A DNA stretch of 64,000 bases from positions 1 through 64,000 of the forward strand of contig NZ_JASBQY010000020.1 in NCBI RefSeq assembly GCF_029960645.1. Direction: 5' to 3'. This DNA comes from Arthrobacter sp. AL12 (GTDB lineage: Bacteria > Actinomycetota > Actinomycetes > Actinomycetales > Micrococcaceae). Positions 32,096 to 40,144 of this stretch are shown in pieces. The position numbers and the translations under genes were made by a program. How positions within the stretch are numbered: the stretch's first letter is position 1; every line of letters starts with the position of its first letter. The notes below the pieces were generated by a model. That model did no database searches. It was not told the DNA's origin and worked only from the letters and a program-made list of their open reading frames with translations.

Positions 32096-33316
32096 CTAGT
32101 GGGCCACGGCGGCGGCGCCGTGTTCATCGATCAGGGCGCCGGTTTCGAAGCGCTCCAGGGCAAAGGCTTTGTTGAGGGTGTGCGGGGTACCGGTGGCGAT
32201 GGTGTGCGCGAACGTCAGCCCGGCCGCCGGGGTGCCCTTGAAGCCGCCGGTACCCCAGCCGCAGTTGACGAACATGTTCTCCACCGGGGTGGTGCCGACG
32301 ATCGGGGAGGCGTCCAGGGTGGTGTCCACGATCCCGCCCCAGGTCCGGAGCACATGGGCCCGGGCGAAAATCGGGAAGAGTTCGACGGCGGCTGCCATCT
32401 GGTGCTCGATCACGTGGAAGGATCCGCGCTGGCCGTAGCCGTTGTAGGAGTCGACGCCGGCGCCCATCACGAGTTCGCCCTTGTGTGCCTGGGAGACGTA
32501 GACGTGGACGTGGTTGGACATGACCACGGTCGGGTGGACGGGCTCGTGGAGTTCGGACACCAGTGCCTGAAGCGGGTGGGACTGGATGGGCAGCCGGAAG
32601 CCGGCCATTTCCGCGAGGACGGAGCTGTGTCCGGCCGCGCAGAGACCGACCTTTTCGGTGTGGATGGTGCCGCGGTTGGTTTTGACACCCACCACGCGGT
32701 TGCCATCCTTCAGGAAGCCTGTGACTTCGCAGTTCTGGATGATGTCCACGCCTAGTTCATCGCATTTGCGGGCGAACGCCCAGGCCACGTGGTCGTGCTT
32801 GGCGATGCCGGCGCGGGGCTGGTACGTGGCGCCCATGACCGGGTAGCGGATGTTGTCGTTGATGTTCAGGATGGGGCAGAGTTCCTTGACCTGCTGCGGG
32901 TCCAGCCACTCGGCGTCCACGCCGTTGAGCTGGTTCGCCCCGACCCGGCGCATGCTCTCGCGCACATCGCCCAGGGTGTGGGCGAGGTTCATCACGCCGC
33001 GCTGGCTGAACAGGAAGTCGTACTCGAGTTCCTCCGGCAGGATCTCCCAGAGCTTGAGGGCGTGCTCGTAGATCGCCGCGCTCTCGTCCCAGAGGTAGTT
33101 GGAGCGGATGATCGTGGTGTTCCGGGCCATGTTGCCGCCGGCGAGCCAGCCCTTTTCCAGGACGGCGATGTTGGTCATCCCGTGGTTCTTGGCCAGGTAG
33201 TAGGCGGTGGCGAGACCGTGCCCGCCGCCGCCCACAATCACCGCGTCGTAGGAGGACTTGGGCTCCGGGTTGCGCCAGAGGAATTCCGGGTGCTCCGGAA
33301 GCTGTTCAGTGCTCAT
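32096..33316 (-). CDS. soxB: Sarcosine oxidase beta subunit
   Basis: 406 aa, ATG sharing a base with the glyA stop (TAATG). FAD-binding motif VIVGGGGHGLATAYYLAKNHG at 26-46. DAO-fold family signatures continue to the C-terminal GGFKGTPAAGLTFAHTIATG. Carries FAD and the covalent FMN in this enzyme class. Oxidises sarcosine, reducing O2 to H2O2. Start chosen by coupling to glyA. Confidence 0.96.
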   Translation of the reverse strand: MSTEQLPEHPEFLWRNPEPKSSYDAVIVGGGGHGLATAYYLAKNHGMTNIAVLEKGWLAGGNMARNTTIIRSNYLWDESAAIYEHALKLWEILPEELEYDFLFSQRGVMNLAHTLGDVRESMRRVGANQLNGVDAEWLDPQQVKELCPILNINDNIRYPVMGATYQPRAGIAKHDHVAWAFARKCDELGVDIIQNCEVTGFLKDGNRVVGVKTNRGTIHTEKVGLCAAGHSSVLAEMAGFRLPIQSHPLQALVSELHEPVHPTVVMSNHVHVYVSQAHKGELVMGAGVDSYNGYGQRGSFHVIEHQMAAAVELFPIFARAHVLRTWGGIVDTTLDASPIVGTTPVENMFVNCGWGTGGFKGTPAAGLTFAHTIATGTPHTLNKAFALERFETGALIDEHGAAAVAH

Positions 33317-34623
33317 TATGCAACTCCGTTCGGGGCGGTTCCGGCAGTTCCGGAAAGATTCGGGTAAAGCGGAAATTTCTCGGCAAGGACCGCGACCCGG
33401 TCGCGGAGCAGCACAGCCGACTCGTCGCTGAGCTCGCCCTTAATGGCCTCGGCGATGATGTCGGCAACCTCGGTGAATTCGGCCGGGCCGAAGCCGCGCG
33501 TGGCCAAGGCCGGGGTGCCGATCCGCAGCCCGGAGGAGACCATCGGCGGGCGAGGGTCGAACGGGACGGCGTTGCGGTTCACGGTGATGCCGATGCGGTG
33601 CAGGCGGTCCTCGCCCTGCTGCCCGTCCAGCGCCGAGTTGCGCAGGTCCACCAGGACCAGGTGCACGTCGGTGCCGCCGCCCACGACGGAGATCCCATAT
33701 TCGGCGACGTCCGGTGCGAGCAGGCGCTCGGCCAGGATCTTGGCCCCTTCCAGGGTGCGCTGCTGCCGGTCCTTGAACTCATCGCTTGCGGCGATCTTGA
33801 ACGACACCGCCTTGGCGGCGATGACGTGTTCCAGCGGCCCGCCCTGCTGGCCGGGAAAAACGGCGGAGTTAATCTTGCGCGCCAGAGACTCACGGCTTAG
33901 GATCACGCCGCCGCGCGGGCCGCCGAGGGTCTTGTGCGTGGTGGTGGTGACGACGTCGGCAAAGGGCACCGGATTCGGGTGCAGTCCGGCGGCGACCAGG
34001 CCGGCGAAGTGGGCCATGTCCACCATCAGGTACGCCCCGACGGCGTCGGAGATCCGGCGGAACTCCGCAAAATCGAGCTGGCGCGTGTACGCGGACCAGC
34101 CGGCCACGATCATTTTGGGGCGGTGCTCGAGGGCCAGGGCCTCGACTTCGGCCATGTCCACGGTCATGTCCGATTCGCGCACATGGTAGGGGACGACGTT
34201 GTAGAGCTTGCCGGAGAAGTTGATGCGCATCCCGTGGGTCAGGTGCCCGCCGTGCGCCAGCGAGAGCCCCATGATCGTGTCGCCCGGTTCCAGCAGCGCA
34301 AACATGGCGGCCGCGTTGGCCTGCGCACCCGAATGGGGCTGAACGTTCGCAGCCTCCGCGCCGAACAGGGCCTTGATCCGGTCGATCGCGAGCTGTTCGA
34401 TCACGTCAACGTGCTCGCAGCCGCCATAGTAGCGCTTGCCCGGGTAACCCTCGGCGTACTTGTTCGTCAGGACCGAGCCCTGCGCCTCCATGACCGAGGC
34501 AGGGGCGAAATTCTCGGACGCGATCATCTCGAGCGTGGACTGCTGGCGGTCCAGCTCGCGGTCAATGGCCCGGGCAACGTCGGCGTCGACGCTGGCCAGG
34601 GGTTCATTCAGGGTGCCCGTCAT
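33316..34623 (-). CDS. glyA: Serine hydroxymethyltransferase
   Basis: 435 aa from ATG 34623 (AAAGAGG upstream); the frame extends upstream over the operator but with no better start. PLP lysine K231 in VVTTTTHKTLGGPRGG; NKYAEGYPGKRYYGGCE and HSGAQANAA are typical. Uses the glycine and methylene-THF made by sarcosine oxidase to form serine. First gene of glyA-soxBDAG-sdaA; preceded by a sigma70-like promoter and a 26-bp operator. A catabolic paralogue rather than the housekeeping copy, inferred from context. Confidence 0.96.
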   Translation of the reverse strand: MTGTLNEPLASVDADVARAIDRELDRQQSTLEMIASENFAPASVMEAQGSVLTNKYAEGYPGKRYYGGCEHVDVIEQLAIDRIKALFGAEAANVQPHSGAQANAAAMFALLEPGDTIMGLSLAHGGHLTHGMRINFSGKLYNVVPYHVRESDMTVDMAEVEALALEHRPKMIVAGWSAYTRQLDFAEFRRISDAVGAYLMVDMAHFAGLVAAGLHPNPVPFADVVTTTTHKTLGGPRGGVILSRESLARKINSAVFPGQQGGPLEHVIAAKAVSFKIAASDEFKDRQQRTLEGAKILAERLLAPDVAEYGISVVGGGTDVHLVLVDLRNSALDGQQGEDRLHRIGITVNRNAVPFDPRPPMVSSGLRIGTPALATRGFGPAEFTEVADIIAEAIKGELSDESAVLLRDRVAVLAEKFPLYPNLSGTAGTAPNGVA

Positions 34624-34660
34624 GACGGCCTCTTTCGGTTCAAGGAAACAGATAGACAAA

Positions 34661-34686
34661 TGCAACAGTGTTGCGTTGAATGCAAC
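34661..34686. promoter_or_regulatory. 26-bp operator box A (glyA side)
   Basis: TGCAACAGTGTTGCG (34661-34675), TTGAA, TGCAAC (34681-34686). It contains two overlapping palindromes, TGCAAC-AGT-GTTGCG and GTTGCGTT-G-AATGCAAC. It overlaps the -10 of the glyA promoter and the transcription start region. It differs from box B at only two of 26 positions. Likely bound by the IclR-type regulator encoded at 37626. Confidence 0.75.
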
Positions 34687-34713
34687 CTTAGATCGTAGGA
34701 GGTGTTGCGTCAA
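34685..34713 (-). promoter_or_regulatory. Predicted glyA-sox promoter
   Basis: On the minus strand TTGACG (34713-34708), a 17-bp spacer, and TAAGGT (34690-34685). The -10 abuts operator box A, so occupancy would block transcription. Confidence 0.6.
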
Positions 34714-34771
34714 TCACTTTTCTTCCGTAGGTTCCTGTAAGCAGATTTCTGTCGCTGCGTACAAAATACCC

Positions 34772-34800
34772 TTGACTGTGCTTTAGCTCACGCATACTCT
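34772..34800 (+). promoter_or_regulatory. Predicted promoter of transporter-creatinase operon
   Basis: TTGACT (34772-34777) with CATACT (34793-34798, 15-bp spacer) or TACTCT (34795-34800, 17-bp spacer). Operator box B begins 3-5 bp downstream, mirroring the glyA side. Confidence 0.5.
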
Positions 34801-34802
34801 GA

Positions 34803-34828
34803 TGCAACAGCGTTGCGTTCAATGCAAC
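34803..34828. promoter_or_regulatory. 26-bp operator box B (transporter side)
   Basis: TGCAACAGCGTTGCG (34803-34817), TTCAA, TGCAAC (34823-34828): same orientation and same internal palindromes as box A, 24 of 26 identical. Lies between the predicted -10 and the transporter start. Two boxes at equivalent positions of divergent promoters imply one regulator controlling both arms. Confidence 0.75.
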
Positions 34829-34851
34829 CCCAAATTTTCATTGGTGGACAT

Positions 34852-36231
34852 ATGAGTAACGAACAAAATCCAACGGCAGGGGCAACCGCGCACAGCACCT
34901 ACGCTGATTCCCGCACCGTGGTGTCCGGCATATCCGGCCCGGGCGGAAGCCCTGAAGTCAGCAGAGACACTCGACGGCGAGTGGTTGCTGCCAGCTTCAT
35001 CGGCAACTTTGTCGAGTGGTTCGACTACGCCGTGTACGGCTACCTGGCCGTCACAATCGCGGCAGTCTTTTTCCCAGAGTCCGACCCGAAGACCGGACTT
35101 CTGCTGACGTTCGCCCTGTTCGCGATCTCGTTCCTGGTTCGGCCTCTCGGAGGCTTCGTGTGGGGCCACATCGGCGACCGGGTCGGGCGGCGGACGGCTC
35201 TGTCACTTTCCATCTTGATCATGTCCGGAGCGACCTTCTGCATAGCCCTGATACCCGGCTACGACACGATCGGCATCTGGGCTCCGATCTTGCTCCTGAT
35301 CATCCGCGTCGCCCAGGGCTTCTCCGCCTCCGGGGAATATGCCGGCGCGTCCGCGTTCCTGGTGGAGTACGCTCCGGCCAACAAGCGCGGCCTGTACGCG
35401 GCAGTCGTGCCCGCCAGTACCGCCGCAGGCCTGCTGCTCGGCTCCCTGCTCGCGGGTCTCCTGACCACCCTGCTCAGCGCCGACGCAATGCAAAGCTGGG
35501 GATGGCGTCTGCCGTTCCTGCTCGCTGCCCCGATGGGCCTGATCGGACGCTACATCCGCACCAAGCTCGAAGACACCCCAGTATTCCGCGAGCTCGCAGC
35601 AGAGGACCAGACCATCAAGGCCCCCGTCTTCGGCCTCTTCCGCAACCATTGGCGGCTGCTGCTGAAGGCTGTCGGAGCAGTGCTGCTCAACGCCGTCGGA
35701 TTCTACGTGATCCTCAGCTACATGCCGACCTACCTGTCCTCCGAGCTTGGCCTCGGGGCAACCGAATCCTTCCTCGCAACCACCATCGCGCTGCTGACGT
35801 ACATCGGGTTCATTTTCCTGACCGGAATGCTCTCGGACCGCTACGGCCGCAAGAAGGTGCTCATCGCCGCATCCATCAGCTTCATCCTGCTGACCGTTCC
35901 GGCCTTCGCCCTGCTGGGAACCGGAAGCTTCCTGGTCATCGTCCTCGTCCAGATCCTGCTGGGCGCCATGCTCACCCTCAATGACGGCACGCTCCCCAGC
36001 TTCCTGGCAGAAATGTTCCCCACACGTGTTCGCTACAGCGGGTTCGCGGTCAGCTTCAACCTCTCGAACGCGCTCTTCGGCGGAACCGCACCCTTCATGG
36101 CCACGCTCCTGATCGCCGCCACAGGCAACGACCTGGCTCCAGCCTTCTACCTGGTCGCGGCCGCAGTCATCTCCCTGATCGCCGTCGCACTCTCCCGTGA
36201 AACCAGCAAAGAACCACTGACCCACGAATAA
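34852..36231 (+). CDS. MHS-family MFS transporter (substrate likely creatine/sarcosine/betaine)
   Basis: 459 aa from ATG 34852 (GGTGGA upstream). Twelve TM helices. MHS (metabolite:H+ symporter, ProP-like) signatures: FIGNFVEWFDYAVYGYLA in TM1, RPLGGFVWGHIGDRVGRRTAL loop 2-3 motif, GFSASGEYAGASAFLVEYAP and PTRVRYSGFAVSFNLSNALFGG. First gene of a two-gene unit with creatinase (56 bp gap), so creatine or a related N-methyl compound is the best substrate guess. Regulated by box B. Confidence 0.85.
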   Translation: MSNEQNPTAGATAHSTYADSRTVVSGISGPGGSPEVSRDTRRRVVAASFIGNFVEWFDYAVYGYLAVTIAAVFFPESDPKTGLLLTFALFAISFLVRPLGGFVWGHIGDRVGRRTALSLSILIMSGATFCIALIPGYDTIGIWAPILLLIIRVAQGFSASGEYAGASAFLVEYAPANKRGLYAAVVPASTAAGLLLGSLLAGLLTTLLSADAMQSWGWRLPFLLAAPMGLIGRYIRTKLEDTPVFRELAAEDQTIKAPVFGLFRNHWRLLLKAVGAVLLNAVGFYVILSYMPTYLSSELGLGATESFLATTIALLTYIGFIFLTGMLSDRYGRKKVLIAASISFILLTVPAFALLGTGSFLVIVLVQILLGAMLTLNDGTLPSFLAEMFPTRVRYSGFAVSFNLSNALFGGTAPFMATLLIAATGNDLAPAFYLVAAAVISLIAVALSRETSKEPLTHE

Positions 36232-36287
36232 ACCAATCCACTCCAACTTCCCACACGAAAAGAACAGCACCGAAGAAAGGCACCACC

Positions 36288-37544
36288 ATGACCAGCACCA
36301 CCTCTGCGAACGCCTCGTCGATTTCCGAACTGGAGCGACTGAAAGTCCTGCACAACGGACAGAAGGAAAAGCTGACCTTTTCCAACGCCGAGTTCGAGCG
36401 CCGGCTGTCCGGCCTGCGCCGCATCATGGACGAGAAGAACCTGGACGCCGTCGTCCTGACCAGCTACCACTCCATCAAGTACTACTCCGACTTCCTGTTC
36501 ACCTATTTCGGCCGCTCCTACGCCATGGTGGTCACCAAGGACGACACCGTGACCGTCACGGCCAACATCGACGCCGGCATGCCCTGGCGCCGCAGCTATG
36601 GTGACAACGTGGTCTACACGGACTGGCGCCGCGACAACTACATCTTCGCCATCCAGGAGGCGCTCCGCACCCGCGGCATCAACCCGCGCCGGATCGGCGT
36701 CGAAGATGATTCACTCCCGCTGGACAACCGCAACAAAATCCAGGCAGCCTTCGACTCCGCCACCCTCGTGGACGTCGCCCAGGCCGCCATGCGCCAGCGG
36801 ATGATCAAATCAGCCGAGGAAATCGAGGTCATCAAGCACGGAGCCCGCATCGGCGACCTGGGCGGCGAGGCCATCCGCAACGCCATCACCGCCGGGATCA
36901 CCGAATACGAGGTCGCCCTGATCGGCACCGAAGCCATGGTCCACGAAATCGCCCGGACCTTCCCGGACTCGGAAATCCGGGACACCTGGGTCTGGTTCCA
37001 GTCCGGCATCAACACCGACGGCGCCCACAACTGGGCCACCACCCGCAAGATCCAGGAACACGACATCCTGTCGCTGAACTGCTTCCCCATGACCTCCGGC
37101 TACTACACCGCCCTGGAGCGCACCCTTTTCTACGGCGAACCCGACGCCCGCTCCCTGGAGCTCTGGAACATCAACGTCGAAGTCCACCAGCGCGGCCTCG
37201 AACTGATCAAGCCCGGCGCGGTCTGCAAGGACATCGCCGCCGAGCTGAACGAGATCTACGTGGGCCACGGCCTGTTGGCCAACCGGACGTTCGGCTACGG
37301 ACACTCCTTCGGCGTGCTCAGCCACTACTACGGCCGTGAAGCCGGTCTGGAGCTCCGCGAGGACATCGACACCGTGCTGGAACCGGGCATGGTGGTCTCC
37401 ATGGAACCGATGATCACCGTCCTGGACGGGCAGCCCGGCGCCGGCGGCTACCGTGAGCACGACATCCTGGTGGTCGGCGAGGACGGGGCGGAGAACATCA
37501 CGAAGTTCCCGTTCGGTCCGGAATACAACATCGTGGGCGCCTAA
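36288..37544 (+). CDS. Creatinase (creatine amidinohydrolase)
   Basis: 418 aa, the family's usual size. Matches Pseudomonas-type creatinase along its length: LVVTSYHSIKYYSDFLF-like N-terminal domain, YTDWRRDNYIFAIQ, the catalytic His in SGINTDGAHNWAT (His247 here; His232 in the Pseudomonas enzyme), TFGYGHSFGVLSHYYGREAGLELRED, and the C-terminal NITKFPFGPEYNIVGA. Pita-bread (M24 aminopeptidase-like) fold without metal. Hydrolyses creatine to sarcosine and urea. Followed by a strong terminator. Confidence 0.93.
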   Translation: MTSTTSANASSISELERLKVLHNGQKEKLTFSNAEFERRLSGLRRIMDEKNLDAVVLTSYHSIKYYSDFLFTYFGRSYAMVVTKDDTVTVTANIDAGMPWRRSYGDNVVYTDWRRDNYIFAIQEALRTRGINPRRIGVEDDSLPLDNRNKIQAAFDSATLVDVAQAAMRQRMIKSAEEIEVIKHGARIGDLGGEAIRNAITAGITEYEVALIGTEAMVHEIARTFPDSEIRDTWVWFQSGINTDGAHNWATTRKIQEHDILSLNCFPMTSGYYTALERTLFYGEPDARSLELWNINVEVHQRGLELIKPGAVCKDIAAELNEIYVGHGLLANRTFGYGHSFGVLSHYYGREAGLELREDIDTVLEPGMVVSMEPMITVLDGQPGAGGYREHDILVVGEDGAENITKFPFGPEYNIVGA

Positions 37545-37564
37545 CCACCCCTGATCCACGAAGA

Positions 37565-37593
37565 AGCGGCGCCACGTCCCACGTGGCGCCGCT
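37565..37593 (+). terminator. Rho-independent terminator after creatinase
   Basis: Perfect 13-bp stem AGCGGCGCCACGT (37565-37577) / ACGTGGCGCCGCT (37581-37593), 3-base loop, then TTT. Starts 20 bp after the creatinase stop and isolates iclR. Confidence 0.88.
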
Positions 37594-37625
37594 TTCGTCC
37601 CTCGTACGGAATGATGGGAACCACC

Positions 37626-38447
37626 ATGAGTCCAGAAGAATCCCCTGACACCAACGGAAACGGCGACACCAAGGGCACCTCCGTCATCGTCAACGCCATC
37701 GCCGTACTGCGGTCTTTCACCGCCGATGAACCGCTGCTCGGTGTCACTGAGATTGCCAATCGGGTAGGCCTGCACAAGAGCACGGTTTCCCGGATCCTGG
37801 CCACCTTCGAACAGGAACATCTGGTGGAACGGGACCCGGAAACCCGCCGTTTCCGATTGGGCCTGGGGCTGATCGCCGTCGCCGGCCCGCTGCTGGCGGA
37901 ACTGGAGGAACGGCGCGTGGCCTACCCGGTCCTGCGCGAACTCACCGAACAAACCGGCGAAACCAGCGCCCTGATGGTCTGGAACGGCACGGAATCGATG
38001 TGCGTGGAACAGATCGCCAGCCATCACCAGATCAAACACACCACCCCGCTGGGAGCCCGGTACCAGGACGCCATGAGCGCCTCCGTCCAGGTGTTCCTCT
38101 CCGCCGAACCGACCGAGCGTGTCCGCGCCCTGCTCCGCAGCGGAACCATCACCTACCCGGGGCTGGATGATGCCAGCCTGGACGGCTACCAGATCAAACT
38201 CGGCGATGTGGCCCGCCGGGGCTGGGCCATTAACTACGGTGAATCTTCCATCGACGAAGTGGGCGTGGCCGCGCCGGTTTATGACCACCGCGGCGACATC
38301 GTGGCCGCGGTCCTCATTCCGGCCCCGCGGTTCCGCGTTTCCCGCGAACGTTTGCAAAGCCTGGGCGAGTCCTGCGCCGCCGCTGCGCACCACGTCACCA
38401 CCCGGCTGGGCGGAAACCCGGAACTCGCCAACCGAACCCAGGGCTGA
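37626..38447 (+). CDS. IclR-family transcriptional regulator
   Basis: About 273 aa; ATG 37626 preferred over 37611/37614 because of GGGAACC upstream. Winged HTH at about 25-75 (LGVTEIANRVGLHKSTVSRILATFEQEHLVERD) and an IclR effector domain (TSALMVWNGTESMCVEQI, AINYGESSIDEVGVAAPVYDHRGDIVAAV). Best candidate to bind the two 26-bp boxes controlling glyA-sox and transporter-creatinase. Convergent with the PucR-type gene. Confidence 0.9.
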   Translation: MSPEESPDTNGNGDTKGTSVIVNAIAVLRSFTADEPLLGVTEIANRVGLHKSTVSRILATFEQEHLVERDPETRRFRLGLGLIAVAGPLLAELEERRVAYPVLRELTEQTGETSALMVWNGTESMCVEQIASHHQIKHTTPLGARYQDAMSASVQVFLSAEPTERVRALLRSGTITYPGLDDASLDGYQIKLGDVARRGWAINYGESSIDEVGVAAPVYDHRGDIVAAVLIPAPRFRVSRERLQSLGESCAAAAHHVTTRLGGNPELANRTQG

Positions 38448-38485
38448 GGGCAGCCCGGGCTGCGGCGAGGCTCAATGGTTACTCC

Positions 38486-40039
38486 TCAGACGAGCGGTGC
38501 GAGCCGGGTGGCTAAATGCAAGGCCGCCAGCCGTCCCGTTTCCCGGGGATCCCCGCCGCAGAGCTCGAAGATCCGCCGCAGCCTCTGGTGCATCGACTGA
38601 CGTTCCAGATGCAACTCCCTCGCCGCCTGGGCGGTGTTGCAGCCGCAATCCAGCCACGTCTCCAGAGTCTCGCGCAGCCGCGAATTGCGGCGTGCATCAT
38701 GGTCCAGGAGCGACCCCAGCTGCTGGCGCACAAAATTCCGTCGTTGATAGGGGTCCAGCGATTGAACGGCGAGCCGCTCCACGGCGAACGCCTCCGCGTC
38801 AACGACGGGATGGTGCGCACCGCCAGTTTCGGAACGGGACTGTTCCCGGGAAGCGGCCAATTCCAGGGTGAGTTTGGCCTCGGACAGCGACCAGGGAGCA
38901 TCCGAAACTCCGGCCACCCAGGGGCCGACAGCCGCGAGCGTTCTGGCCAGGGCCGGGAGCTCCAACAGACCGGCTATAAGCTTTTGCCGGCTCTCGTCCG
39001 GATTGCCGCCGCCAAGGTTCGCCACCGCGAGCAGCTCGGCGTTGTCGACGTAAGTGGCGTGGGCGTGCGCCGCCCGGGCCAGCAACTGCTCTACCGACGT
39101 CCGCAACTGCTGAGAGGTATCTGACCGGACCACCATGGCTACCAGCGGAACGGACGCCGGGATGCCGGCTGCCGAGGCCAACTGCTGCAGCCGCCACGGC
39201 TGGCTGCCGGAATCAACCGCGCGGATCAGGGCAGCTCCCGCAACCTCACGGAGGCCGGGCGACATCCGTTGCAGCATTGCCAGGGCCAGGATATCCACCG
39301 AGCGTTTTCCGGCAGTGCGGGCAAGGTTTTCGTCCCCGTGCGCCGGGACCCGGAGCACCAGATGCGCCGCAGGGATGCCGCGCACCGGCACGTCAATGTG
39401 GATCAGACGGGCGTGAACCTGGCCGGCGGGAACTGAGCCGGCAATTTCATCGTCTGACTCTTCGCCGGCGACGCCCGGCGACGCGCTGGCGAGCGTTGCG
39501 CCCGCGAGGGACACTAACGTCACTTCGGAATTGATGATGCCGGCGAGCACCGCCAGAATCCGGTCCAGGTTGCCGCCGTGCGCCAGTTCGACGGCCATCG
39601 CGTGGCTCGCCTCGTCCGCCCGCCGCAACTGGGCCACCGACTCGCTGACCAGTTTTGAGTTGATGGCCTGCATCACACCAACAAACGGCACCACTTTGCG
39701 GAGTTCGATCAGGGGGAGACCGGCTGCCTCGGCGGCCGACACCATCGCGGACGGGAGCGAGGGGAGCGTGACGCCGGTTTCGATCGCCAGCGCGGCCACG
39801 CCCCGCTCTGCCAGCTGGCGGACGTACATGATCTGCCGTTCCTCGGAGACGTGAGCCAACGCCTCGCCTCCCGTCAGCAGCAGCTCCCCGCCGTCAAGAA
39901 GGGGGGCAATGTCCAAAATTTCGCTGGAGTGGATCCAGCGGAGCTGGGTGCCGGCCGCGGTGCCGGCCGCGGCCCGGATGACGGGGTCAGCGACGCGCAG
40001 CGTCGGGTGGTTCAGGACATCCTGAAGACGTATTGGCAT
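38486..40039 (-). CDS. PucR-family transcriptional regulator
   Basis: 517 aa from ATG 40039 (CGGAG 5 bases upstream). The frame stays open much further but over the divergent transporter gene, so that extension is rejected. N-terminal purine-catabolism domain (RLQDVLNHPTLRVADPVIRAA, FVGVMQAINSKLV), GGDEF-like middle, C-terminal helix-turn-helix (LRETLETWLDCGCNTAQAARELHLERQSMHQRLRRIFEL). Divergent from the NCS1 permease with a palindrome in between, so likely the creatinine/purine-responsive regulator of permease and creatininase. Confidence 0.9.
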   Translation of the reverse strand: MPIRLQDVLNHPTLRVADPVIRAAAGTAAGTQLRWIHSSEILDIAPLLDGGELLLTGGEALAHVSEERQIMYVRQLAERGVAALAIETGVTLPSLPSAMVSAAEAAGLPLIELRKVVPFVGVMQAINSKLVSESVAQLRRADEASHAMAVELAHGGNLDRILAVLAGIINSEVTLVSLAGATLASASPGVAGEESDDEIAGSVPAGQVHARLIHIDVPVRGIPAAHLVLRVPAHGDENLARTAGKRSVDILALAMLQRMSPGLREVAGAALIRAVDSGSQPWRLQQLASAAGIPASVPLVAMVVRSDTSQQLRTSVEQLLARAAHAHATYVDNAELLAVANLGGGNPDESRQKLIAGLLELPALARTLAAVGPWVAGVSDAPWSLSEAKLTLELAASREQSRSETGGAHHPVVDAEAFAVERLAVQSLDPYQRRNFVRQQLGSLLDHDARRNSRLRETLETWLDCGCNTAQAARELHLERQSMHQRLRRIFELCGGDPRETGRLAALHLATRLAPLV

Positions 40040-40085
40040 GACGCTCCGTCGCATAGAACAAGCATTATCTAGACACATTCTATGT

Positions 40086-40113
40086 AGGTTATGTGGTGCG
40101 CGCCACATAACCT
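40086..40113. promoter_or_regulatory. Operator palindrome between pucR-type gene and permease
   Basis: AGGTTATGTGG (40086-40096) TGCGCG CCACATAACCT (40103-40113): exact 11-bp arms. Lies 32 bp before the permease ATG and 47 bp from the divergent regulator start, ideal for bidirectional control by the PucR-type protein. Confidence 0.75.
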
Positions 40114-40144
40114 TAAAGGACCTAAAACTCTCACGGAGGCTCCA

